From Dipteronia dyeriana (taxonomy: Eukaryota > Streptophyta > Magnoliopsida > Sapindales > Sapindaceae): 64,000 nucleotides of DNA. The translations under genes and the position numbers were made by a program. Below, in pieces: positions 23,200-32,935 of the stretch (positions are counted from its first letter, which is position 1; the number at the start of each line of letters is the position of its first letter). The notes under the pieces were generated by a model that did no database searches, had not been told where the DNA came from, and saw nothing but the letters and a program-made list of their open reading frames with translations. Location: the NCBI GenBank assembly GCA_032871835.1, contig CM065297.1:68373253-68437252 (forward strand). Reading direction: 5' to 3'.

Positions 23200-23397
23200 C
23201 TAGTCCAGCGCTAACTCTTCAATATATTTCTTGCTGAAAGCATCCCTGATCCCATTGATAACAGATGGGACCAAATAATTCGATAGGAGTAGTTCCTGAA
23301 CCATACCACATAGTTTTAGCAATAATAAAATGCTACAAAAAAAAACAGCAGCGATTTTGCTGGAAAGAACGGTTTCAATATTGCCCATACGTAATCC
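23195..23397 (-). pseudogene. psbB: Plastid psbB (CP47) internal fragment
   Basis: Minus-strand translation gives GLRMGNIETVLSSKIAAVFF and then, after a frame change, [29 protein letters not shown]-stop-RVSAGLAE. This is the central part of CP47, the photosystem II core antenna protein. Two Arg codons have changed to Cys and to TGA, as expected from C-to-T decay of methylated DNA. Only about 65 of about 508 residues are present, and the orientation is opposite to the neighbouring rpl23 and petB pieces. Confidence 0.9.
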
Positions 23398-23650
23398 TAG
23401 GGTCTTAACAAGAAAATTCTCATCGATAATAAAGAAAACAAAAGTAAAGCTACATTACGTACAAATTCAAATAACAAATGAAAGAAAAAATAGGGAAATA
23501 GAAAATTCAAGAGGCCTGGAACGATCAGTAGAAAGACAAGTGAGCCTACTTGTTTTTTCAACATTCTAATCATAACAAAAAAAAAGCTTTCTTATTTATT
23601 ACTCTTTCGTATTTTTAGCAAAAATTGAATCAAAGATTAAGAAGTTTCCA
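23398..23650. other. Unassigned, probably plastid, AT-rich segment
   Basis: This lies between the psbB and petB pieces. It has no ORF I recognise. The composition and context suggest more plastid spacer or petB intron sequence, but I cannot place it. Confidence 0.4.
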
Positions 23651-23768
23651 ATTTTCTATTCCATACCTCTTTTAACCAATTTTTAGTTTTTTTGGTTTGA
23701 GTTGTACGAGATGAAATTCTCATATACGGTTCCCAGAAGGGGAGTCCTCTTGGTTTACATATCTCAAT
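23651..23768 (+). pseudogene. petB: Plastid petB group II intron, 3' end
   Basis: The hairpin 'gagttgtacgagatgaaatt' followed by 'ctcatatacggttc' at about 23699-23733 is the domain V type structure of plastid group II introns. It sits directly upstream of petB exon 2. A plastid intron in nuclear DNA shows DNA transfer, not spliced RNA transfer. Confidence 0.75.
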
Positions 23769-23929
23769 AAAATCTACGATTGGTTTGAAGAGCGTCTCAA
23801 GATTCAGGCAATTGTAGATGATATAACTAGTAAATACGTTCCTCCTCATGTCAACATATTTTATTGTCTATGAGGAATTACGCTTACTTGTTTTTTAGTA
23901 CAAGTCGCTACATGGTTTGCTATGACTTT
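23769..23929 (+). pseudogene. petB: Plastid petB exon 2, 5' fragment (cytochrome b6)
   Basis: The plus strand reads [20 protein letters not shown], then [36 protein letters not shown], the beginning of cytochrome b6 of the b6f complex. One Gly codon has become TGA. The fragment ends in 'atgacttt', where the inverted C LTR resumes. About 54 of about 215 residues remain. Confidence 0.92.
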
Positions 23930-26048
23930 AAAACGCTTTTTGTTTATATTGCTTAGCTGTTTCGGTGGTTGATGATTGGATCGGGATTCAAATAAGGAAA
24001 GCAAATTCACATTGAAAGTTCGTCTTCAAGATGATAGGTGCTTATTTGGATGCTAATGTATCAAGATTCTTCTTCCTCTCGTAAGGCATAGGCACGCACA
24101 CACATTGCATCCACATGTGTCCTTTTATCATTGTTCTCAATTTTTATAATACATTCACACACTTGATATTAAATGCTCATGGATTAGTTTTAAATTTACT
24201 GGTTTTTAAATTGCATGTACAAGGACTATGTCTAGGAAATAGCATTCTTGTGCTTTATGTGTTTGTCTGTTTATATTTCTTTGACTTTGGATTTGAATTT
24301 GGTATCATATTGTTCTTTATTGAGTTTCGTTCATTTTGGTTACTAATTCATGTAATTTCAAGTTTCGAGTTAGAAGTTACAAAACTCTCTGTGTCTTTAT
24401 CGTGCATGGTTCTTGTCTTTGTTTATCGAGTCGATTTCCATATATTTTGCGAAAGGTTTGTTGACATCCATGTCCATGATGGAGTTATGGTTTGTAATCT
24501 AAAAATGGAGTCGAATTCAGATTTCGAAGGCTGGAGAACGGTCGAATAACGTGAGAGGAGTGCTGAAGGGAGCAAAGGGGAAGTGGGATGGCAAATTGCC
24601 AAAACTACTCTTCCCTCGAAATGGCCACCCTTCTACCCCCGAGATGACCACGTGCCATCTTGGTAAAGTGAGGTGGCATCACTCCCTTTAAATCTCTTTT
24701 CCCTCTCATTTTCTCATAAGTTGAAGAGGTGAATAACAAGTGCAGAAAATTTTCTTCAACGTTTTTGTTTTTTTGATTTGATGATATCTCTCACAATTCA
24801 ACTCCGATTTGATTGATTCAAAAGCTAAAATTGTTGGTCTTGACGAGAAGAATAAAACCCAAGCATTTTTAGAGCCAAATAATGTCATTATATTTCACAG
24901 TGATCAGTTTTCCAACTCGAGATTTAATTATTTGTAAGTGAATCATTATCTTCTTATTTTTTCTTCAATTATCATCTTCATGCATGTATTATTTGATTAA
25001 GAAGAATGTCTAGAATTATTTAGATTAAACTTTGTGGTTTATTTAAGTCATTTTCGAGTTTAGCTTGTGTGTTGTTCAATTGAATATATTTTAGCTAAAC
25101 TTGATAAGCATGAACTTGATTCTAGAAATATTTTTGTGTTCTTGCGATTGATTGTTGATTTCTAGATTTAGTTACATGATCTAAGAACTAGGTGATTTTT
25201 TATTGAGATTTATATTACTCTAATCTAGTTCTTATTTGACAAACATGCTTAGATTTCTAGATGTATTTGTGATTGTTTTTTAAAAGCCATATCTAGCTAT
25301 CTAATTGCATGTTCATAGAGTTTGGTTGATCTACATTCTCTATTTGTTTATGATTGCATCATGATTGCATGTGTGCACTTCACCTATATCATTGCCTTGC
25401 AATAGGTTGAAGTCTATTGTTAGAGTGTGTGAAACTTTAACTTGATTAAGGAGTCTTACCTAGAGTCAAGAGGACACAGATAGCTAAGCAAGAAGACTTA
25501 TCTATGATTAGGAGAATCCAGATAGGCAATAAAGAAATCTTCATAAAGGCAAGTGTGCCTTGGATAGGAAGTTGCTTCCTAGAGGTGTGTTGGTCACATC
25601 TTGGATAGGAAGTAGGCAAAGTAATTCACTAGGCCCAAGGGTAGAGTAGGAGTTGATAGCTAGGAGAGTGAACCATGTGTTGATTGTATTTTGAGTGCGT
25701 ATCTCTAATTCGACATAGTGAATTGTGATTTGCCGGTGGTTGTGGTATCAACCTGTGGATGTTTCCTTATTTTGAGGTGTTACCACGTAAAACTCCTTTG
25801 TGTTGATTTTAGCATTTTAATTCCTTTACTTACTTTAACTTGTATTGTTCCATCTCTTGCTTAATTAATCTTTTATTGACTTGTTGAAGCAGACTTCTTG
25901 TTAATATTTCTAAGTGTGATTAAATTGCATGTGAAGAAAAAGAAGTGCTAAAATTTGAGCCTATACCTATTCACCCTCCTCCCCCCCCCCCCCCCCCCCC
26001 CCCACTCTCTAGGTATATTTTACACTATAAGTGGTTAAAGGAATTTCG
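23930..26048 (+). repeat. Inverted family C LTR, main part
   Basis: This is the reverse complement of the C LTR, running from its end-proximal 'tgtttatattgcttagctg' to its start, read here as 'ggtatattttacactataagtggttaaaggaatttcg' at 26011-26048. It is the only C/D-group LTR in plus orientation. It contains the U5 motif as a 23-base C run at 25981-26003 and the dyad 'ccccgagatgaccacgtgcc' near 24640. No clean target duplication is visible; about 10 bp of the host C2 LTR appear lost at the site. Confidence 0.85.
25981..26003. repeat. 23-bp poly-C tract (U5 motif of inverted C LTR)
   Basis: It lies at the same relative LTR position as the G runs at 2676-2706 and 47871-47897, but in an LTR of opposite orientation. 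Confidence 0.9.
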
Positions 26049-26681
26049 AAAGCTTCACTCACTTAAATAAGAGACTTTAACCTTTTGTAAGGCAATGACC
26101 TAAGTGAAGTGCACATATGCAATCATGATAAAATCACGAGCAAATAGAGCTAGTAGATCAAACAAACTCTATGACCATGCAATTAGAGAACTAGATTTGG
26201 CTTTTAAAAATCATTCTCAATGATATCTACAAATCTAAGCATGTTTATTAAACAAGACTAGAATAGAATAATAGAAATTACAATAAAAAATATCCAAGTT
26301 CTTGGAACATGTAAGTAGACGTAGAAATCAACAATCAATATCAAAAATACAAATTATTTCTAGAGTAAAGTTCATGCTTATCAAGTTTTAGCTAAAATAT
26401 AATCAATTGAAAATCACACAAACTAAACTAGAAAATGATTCAAACAAACCATAAAGTTGAATCAAAATCATTCTACACATTTTTCTTAATCAAATAAAAA
26501 CAATCATAAAAATGATAAAAAAAAGAAAAATGAAGTTGAAATGGTTCACTTACAAATGATGAACACATGAGTAGAAATCAGATCAATGTGAAAAATCAAG
26601 ACATCATTTGGCTATGAAAATGCTTGGGGTTTGTTCCTCTCTTCAAGACCAGCAATTTTGGATTTTAAATCAATCAAATCG
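26049..26681 (-). repeat. Family C LTR, 3' LTR of C2, segment 2
   Basis: It resumes the C LTR after the inverted insertion ('aaagcttcactcacttaaataagag', compare 18770-18800) and follows C1 to 'gattttaaatcaatcaaatcg', where element D is inserted. The last five bases AATCG (26677-26681) are the left target duplication of D; AATCG recurs at 41133-41137. Confidence 0.88.
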
Positions 26682-26802
26682 TGAAAATACAAACACAGTT
26701 AAATGCTCAAGGCTAACCTAGATGGGGGGTTGAATAGGTTAGACACCTCTTTCGACTCCTTTATAAACAAACAAAAGTTTGTCACTCTAGATAGCTTGTA
26801 TC

Positions 26803-26805
<3 letters not shown>

Positions 26806-26843
<38 letters not shown>
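26806..26843. repeat. (TA)n microsatellite in D 3' LTR
   Basis: A pure TA run of about 37 bp. The 5' LTR has the same repeat at 36231-36263, slightly shorter. Confidence 0.92.
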
Positions 26844-26845
<2 letters not shown>

Positions 26846-27211
26846 ATTAAATACAATTAATCAATATATAAAACATGTAAAGTGTGATACAAACAAGCAA
26901 TTATAATACATACACAATTGATATTACAGTAAGGAAGTCAATTTACATATAAAGTTTTATCCATAGTATTTAAATAACAAATACAAATATAAGAGAGACA
27001 AAGATAGAGAAAAGTTGACACAAGATATAATGTGGTAAACCTCCAAAGAGGAAACATTCATGGGTTAGCAACCACCGGTAAAAAAAAATCCACTAGTAGA
27101 TAATAAAATTACAATCTCTCAAGTGACTCCTTCACCTAGAAACTACCATCATATCCTACCAATAAAAATGTCACCCTCTTGCACAACATTCCGAGGCCTC
27201 ACACCTCTTGT

Positions 27212-27468
27212 CAAGACTTTCTCGCTCACCCTTTCGGATCCTCACAACCCTAGGCAAGACTTCCTTGCTCACTCTTCCGAATCCTCAAGACCCTAGGCAA
27301 GACTTCCTTGCTTACCCTTATGGATCCTCACGACCCTAGGCAAGACTTCCTTGCTTGACATTTTGGGGTCTCCCACCTCTAGCCAAGACTTCCTTGCTCA
27401 ACAACGTAGGTCTCACATCTTTTGTCAAGACTTCCTTCTCACAAGGCATCTAGGTGATCTTGAATGCA
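27212..27468 (-). repeat. 43-bp tandem repeat, six units, D 3' LTR
   Basis: The phrase 'caagacttccttgctcacc' recurs at 27212, 27255, 27298, 27341, 27384 and 27426, a spacing of 43, 43, 43, 43 and 42 bp. Each unit also holds a 'cggatcctcacgaccctagg'-like part. The same period is found at 39026-39320 in the partner LTR and, more diverged, in C LTRs (18625-18770). Confidence 0.88.
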
Positions 27469-28022
27469 AAATGCAAACAAGCATGCAACATCGAATATTA
27501 TGATTAACACATCCTATGGAAAATACTAGACATATGCATGTATGTACATAACAAATGTAGTCTAGTCAATCATGCATGTTTAATCCATCTAGATCAAGTA
27601 AGATATGTTCAACATTAATTAAAACCTAGATACATGCATAGATCTAAAACTTGAGTCATAAGATATTATCAATTAATTCATAATCAAGTTAAATCTCGTA
27701 TACCAAAAAACATGTTCTAGAGTATATTATCTATTCATGAAATCAACTAAGCACAAGAATAGCTCATAAGAACACAATCACATGTATCATAGTGAGATTT
27801 CGGCCAAAGAGAGCCTAATACATGTGAGGAACTATTTTTCCTAAAATCAATCAATTAAAGATCATCAAATAGTCCTAGAATCAAAGCTAGCACAATACAA
27901 TCTCAATCATGTGAAAACATAGGTAAATTAAAGCCTAACTCAACATGTGAGATTTCAATTGAAATTCAATCTAGTTTTAAATGGGTTCAAAACTCAAATC
28001 AAAACAATCACAAGACACACAC

Positions 28023-28074
<52 letters not shown>
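28023..28074. repeat. (TA)n microsatellite in D 3' LTR, second
   Basis: About 52 bp of TA with one C. The partner LTR has only a short TA run at this place (39843-39859). Confidence 0.9.
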
Positions 28075-28077
<3 letters not shown>

Positions 28078-28439
28078 AGATGCAAACCCAAGGCAATTGA
28101 CCAAGTTTTAAAAGAAAACTTTGAGAGAAAAACAATACCTTAGTTGATTTGGTGTAGTCCCGTTTTTGTGAGAATTGACTCCAAAAACAATAGTAAAATT
28201 AACTCAAACCTTCAGAGAAAAGATTGAGGATGAATAGAAAAACACTCTCAACTTTGAATCACTCATATCAGAGTTCAAATGAAGAAGCTATGGTGTTTGG
28301 AAGGTGAGAAAATTTGGGCAAAAACTCTACACTCAAATATTGAATCTCTTCTTTTAATGAAATGTGAGAGGGAATGGATATATAAAGGAGAGGGAAAAAA
28401 AGGACATGTGAAATGACCAAAAGGGAATAAAGAACATGA

Positions 28440-28535
28440 AGTGACCTTGCTGCCCGAGATGGCATGTGGGCATCTCGGGGCAGCTAGCCTTCTTGCCCCG
28501 AGATGGCCACGCGCCATCTCAGGAAAGAAGCACTT
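28440..28535. repeat. GC-rich dyad block in D 3' LTR
   Basis: It has perfect 8-bp inverted arms GAGATGGC (28500-28507) and GCCATCTC (28513-28520) around CACGC, and a second dyad CCGAGATG/CATCTCGG just upstream. Related dyads occur in the D 5' LTR (40235-40310) and in C LTRs. Confidence 0.75.
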
Positions 28536-29296
28536 GATGCTTGCTTCTTTTCCACCAGCTCCCTTCGCGTTCTTCGACCGTTCTCCAGCCTTCGAACTCG
28601 GAATTCAAATCCGTTTATGGATTAGGAACCGTAACTCTCTCATGGATATGGACATATAAGATACTCAACCTAGAAAATAAGAAATCGACTCGATATATGG
28701 ATACGAAGACAGTGTACACAACATAAGTTGAAAGTGTAATATCTTTTGACTTAGAGCTTGAAATTGAAAGTGTGAGTAACAAAAGTGTTTGGAACTCCAT
28801 AAAGAATGATTTAAGACTAAAATCAAGTTCATTATCCACGTTTTACAAACATATACACATACAAACACAATTCACTCAAGAATGCAAACTACATAGACAT
28901 AGTATTCAATCATGCATTTTCCAAAACATGTTATTTTCATACCAATGCATGAGCATTCATCTTCAAGTGTGTGAATGTGTCATAAATGTTACGCAACGAT
29001 GCATGGACACATTTGTATGATTTTTGTGTGTGTGCCTATAATGGTGCATAACTATACAGGGACACATATGTATGATTTGTGTGTGTGTGCCTAAGCCTTG
29101 TAAGAGAAAGATAAGGTCTTAATATACCTTTGTAGAACCATATAGCATCCTTTCTCTTTGAAGATTTTGTACTTGCTTGAACTAGTTGTTATTCTTTTTT
29201 TGAAGCTTGAATCACCATGAACCTAAACAACTAATACATTACAAGTAAACATCTTTTTGATATGGAATTAATGCCAACATAATCTAAAACCTAACA

Positions 29297-30043
29297 ATCT
29301 CCCGCTTTGGCAAATTCCATGTCAAAACACCTATACATTTACTACAAATATAAAAATGAAGATAGGTCACAAAATCACTCCCTCACATTACAATGAGTAA
29401 GATTACTAGACATAATCTTTATCAACTCTTGAACTTCATCTTGATCTTCTCTTGAAGCAACCTATAAATCATCTCAAAGCACAAAGCATATACAAGAGAA
29501 AACAACAAATAGCAACATATAATATGGATAAGAATATACAATTAAAGTCCACAAATACATGTATATCCCCTTCAATACATGCCAAATCACAAAAAATTCT
29601 TAACCAAATCTTGAAACTAATTATTACAAGCCATTAAGTTCAAAAGTTCACAAAAACAACATAAAAAGAAACTAAGCAACTAACATATACTCTTTCTCCC
29701 CCTTTTTGACATGAAATGACGCCAAAAGGTTAAGAAATGTACCTCAAAGACCAAATACTAGCCACTTGTTCCATCAAAGAAAGTCGTGCGAGTAGTCGAT
29801 CTAATATAATGCTTGAGTGGTGGTCTTGAGCTTGAAGCAATTCACTCCTCAAACTCTTTGATCCTAGCATCTTATTGAACAACTATTGCATTGAGTTCAT
29901 CAACCTTACCCTTCAAATGTATAGCTCAATTCGGAATAATACTTGTGCTAATCACATGATTATCAACTTGAGAACTAATAAATAGTCCAAAAGTATCACA
30001 AGTCTTACCCTTATTCTTATAGGACATGTATGATACACGTTTA
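29297..30043 (-). other. Element D 3' spacer with polypurine tracts
   Basis: The plus strand reads 'atctcccgctttggc' at the LTR edge, the complement of the polypurine tract. A second copy, 'ctttctccccctttttgac', lies at about 29690-29710. There is otherwise no convincing coding sequence. Confidence 0.75.
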
Positions 30044-30783
30044 TCACATTATTTCTCTAATCCCACGAGCTAAACACAATGAAGTAATAAACCCCGGTAA
30101 TACAAGCTTTTTATCACCTCTAGTAAAGAAAGACACACTATCAATGTAATACATGAGAAGATCTCCAAGGTTTATCGGTTGCTTAATTACCAAGGCATGC
30201 ACTATTTTGATCTTATCCTTATTCAACTCATTGAATTCGAAGATCTAATAAAGTTAGTGCAAAAGAATAGATGCCAAAATGCACTAGCCTTAGTTAACTC
30301 ATGTTGACTAATGTATGCTCTATTTGTCCACTCAAAGGAAGCATTGTCACAAAGAGTTCTACCCATGATATTTAGATTCATAATAACATCCAAATCAAGA
30401 AATTTAGAATCTATATCATTATATAGCCCAAGAAAATTGTTAATGTTCTCCGGGTTAACTCTAAATACAATACCCCTTATTCCCATTAAAGTATCTAACA
30501 AGGTGACACTTTCCTTATATTCATGATAGAATTCTATAACAAGAGTATCATTTACAAATCCTAACATACTCACCCAAGATTTCCATTTGCTATCCTTTAA
30601 GCACTTAAGAACATAAGAATCTTTACACTTACCAAAGTCATTGCCTCTTTCTTGAAATATCTTCTTTGTTCCAAAGATCCCTAAATCTTTTGTCCTTGAA
30701 GTTTTGGATCCTTTTCAGGCATACTTGGCTTTCACAACGAGATTAAATTGATTTCCACTTCCAGTAATCTTAGTTCTTCCCAT
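30044..30783 (-). pseudogene. ORF resembling the 'putative plant transposon protein' domain, in element D
   Basis: A start at 30781-30783 opens MGRTKITGSGNQFNL. One TGA follows (30718-30720), then a long open stretch. A frameshift near 30235 leads into the last part, which ends at 30044. Family-like features are FVNDTLVIEFYHEY, an INNFLGL motif, ELTKASAFWHLFFCTNFI, KIVHALVIKQPINLGDLL and LVLPGFITSLCLARG. From memory these match the order of motifs in the Pfam-type 'putative plant transposon protein' domain found in many plant repeat proteins. Its biochemical role is not known to me. It lies where an env-like or extra ORF sits in some Sireviruses, between the missing pol and the 3' LTR. C2, otherwise colinear, lacks it. 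It is inactive as it stands. Confidence 0.6.
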
Positions 30784-31712
30784 TTTTCTTGTGTTAAAAG
30801 ATGCTATACAAATACAACCGAAGTGAGTGAAACAAAACAAACTCATTAGCCACACAAATATAAGAACAAAGACATATGACTTAAGAATGAATCATCATGC
30901 AAGAAAAAGAAAGTGAGTAACATCTTACAAGTGTCATTATGTCAAAGTATGCCAACATGTAACAAAATGAAGCATGTGAACATATCATAAAAGGGAACAA
31001 TGTCTAGCATACAATGATCCCCCATGATAAATGCCATAACTAAAATCATTGGTAACATAAAGTTCACAAAGATATTCACACAATCACACATTCAAGCAAT
31101 TTGAAGAAATCTCAACAAAATAAGCTTCATATGCTAAGAGAGATACACAAAGATTTTCAAGTTCTCTCATAATTCTTTAACAATTGTTAAAATATCAACA
31201 TACTCGTAAACAAAGTGTGTGTGTGAGAGATATGCTTCAAATATATATCAAGAAGTAGTTTGATAATCAACAAGCAAAAAATTTCCAACATCTGTTCATC
31301 TTAAGCTTTTTCCACAAAAAAGTCAAACCGATTATCATCCATAATTTTTTGCTTTTAAGAGAATAGATTTCAACATATGAGCGTGTGTGTGCTTGTGGCT
31401 TGTCATCCCATTTTTGTTTTTCAACCCGAGCTCATTTGATTTTTCAACTATACTCTTTTTTTTAAGTCTTCCTATTTTTCTTTTTAGGTTTGGAATCAAA
31501 GAATTTTCGTTTCATGATTCAGTTTCAACACTTCTTTGATTTTTCCAAACATAAAAAAAAATTCACTTTGGGTAGAATTTTCGTTTCATGATTCCATTTC
31601 AACACTTATGATTCCATGTTGAGGACTATCACAATGGTGTAGCTCTTTCCAACATTGGGTAGCTTTCACAACCAATATGTGTAGCCCTTTCCATAAAGGT
31701 GCTCGTTGAGTT
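30784..31712 (-). other. Element D internal non-coding region
   Basis: About 0.93 kb without a usable frame. Phrases such as 'gattatcatccataattttttgc' and 'ggatactaaccataggtcat' are shared with C2 (46030-46450), so this is a conserved part of the C/D internal sequence and not random filler. Confidence 0.65.
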
Positions 31713-32935
31713 CTATGCATTTGCCGAAGCAAAAATGGATACTAACCATAGGTCATTTTTAATGTACTTAAGCACAAAAACTTCAAAGTGTATCCAAAGT
31801 GTACATATTAGTAAACTCAACCTACTAGCAAAACATATAGGAGAAGCAAAACGCAATTTTAGATAACCAGGATTAACAAGAATATCATTAATACTCTCTT
31901 CCTTAACATTTTCAACACAAGTTTTGTCAAGTTGAACAAGATTCGCTTTCTTTCTACTCCACAACTTCTTTTCATGCTTAGCAATATTATCATGTTTCTC
32001 ACTTTTGAAAGCCTTAGCATGTTCAAGTTGAAGTTTAATCTCCTTATCTCTAGTTTCATTTCCTAATTTGCATTTTTCAATAAATTTATAACACCTAGGC
32101 TTAATGTGACCTATTGTGTTGTAATAATGAAAAATTGTAATAAAATAAGAGATTGTACCTTTTGGAGTTGAACTAGCTTCACTAGGAGTTTGCAAAGATA
32201 CCTTGTTTGCCAACTTCTTCTTGGCTTTTGATCTTCTATTCTTGTGTGGTTTCTTGTCAATCATGACTTCATCCAAGTGAGTATGAAGTAGGGCTTCCAA
32301 GGGATCCTCTTCAACTACCAAGACATCTTCACCATTAGGAGAGTTAATAAGATTCCCAACACTAGACACACTTACTGAATCATTCACTAGTCTTTGATGG
32401 CCTCCTTAGCCATGTCTATCTCTTCAAATAATTCTTGTTCTCTCTTCTTCAAAGAAGATATCATTCCATCCGTCTCAAGGTTTATCTTTTCAGGTTCTCT
32501 AAACTTCTTCATAATACCACATTTCTCACCAAGAAGTCTTCGAGTAACAATCACAAACTCATCTAGTTGTTTCTCGATTAAATCATACTTTTCAACTGCC
32601 TCTCTTAGAGCATTATCTCTAGCTTCTTCAAGCTTCTCTATCTTGGCCAACAACTCAAGATTGATAGGAATAGAAATAGAGCTTCCATGAAGATTTGCAT
32701 TAAATTTCTTGTTCAAAGATATTGTACCATCAATATTTAGTGAAGAATTAAAAGCCGTTAGAGCTACAAAGTTGCTCACCAACTCTTCATCACTTAAATA
32801 CTCACTACTAGAGCTCTCATCATCACTAGAATCATCATCACTCCAAGTAACTGCCAACACTTTACCTTTCTTGTGTTTCTTAGATGGCTTCTTGGTGCAC
32901 TCTCTACCAAAGTGACCGAAACCATGACAATTGTA
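31713..32935 (-). pseudogene. Element D gag, C-terminal half
   Basis: Read from 32935 downward, it starts at YN of the zinc knuckle that the A solo LTR cuts, CHGFGHFGREC, then KKHKKGKVLAVTWSDDD and an acidic, partly coiled-coil stretch (32387-32860, including LLAKIEKLEEARDNALREA). It ends in a TAG at 32387. In another frame, 31713-32387 continues with a basic segment and a second zinc knuckle that has decayed to FHYYNTIGHIKPRCYKF. The protease motif that should come next is not found. It joins to 35151-36002 if the solo LTR is ignored. Confidence 0.8.

Larger units (their letters stand above)
23008..23929 (+). other. Nuclear plastid DNA insertion (mosaic NUPT)
   Basis: About 0.92 kb of DNA recognisable as chloroplast sequence, but from separate places of the plastome and in mixed orientation. 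The pieces are the trnI-rpl23 spacer and rpl23 start (+), an internal psbB segment (-), an unassigned AT-rich part, and the petB intron end plus exon 2 (+). It is flanked on both sides by one inverted C LTR, of which only a few bases are missing at the junction. All coding parts carry disabling changes, so it is a fossil insertion. Contamination by real plastid DNA is unlikely because of the mosaic order and stops. Confidence 0.9.
26682..29296 (-). repeat. Element D 3' LTR
   Basis: A 2615-bp LTR from TGAAAATACAAACACAG to AAACCTAACA. It carries the U5 motif 'cctagatggggggttgaatagg', TA microsatellites (26806-26843 and 28023-28074), six 43-bp repeats (27212-27468) and a GC-rich dyad block (28440-28535). 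The polypurine tract follows at 29297. Confidence 0.92.

Noticed and set aside
23155..23929. Functional rpl23, psbB or petB genes
   Set aside because: All are short fragments with stops, a lost start codon or mixed orientation. They are plastid DNA remnants.
24115..24549. Plus-strand ORF of 144 codons
   Set aside because: It lies inside the inverted C LTR. The same sequence in other C LTRs (for example 19740-20006 and 41194-41767, opposite strand) has no intact equivalent and no recognisable domain.
27212..27468. Regular 43-bp repeats considered as a CRISPR array
   Set aside because: Units are contiguous with no unique spacers, the genome is a plant nuclear one, and the array is part of an LTR.
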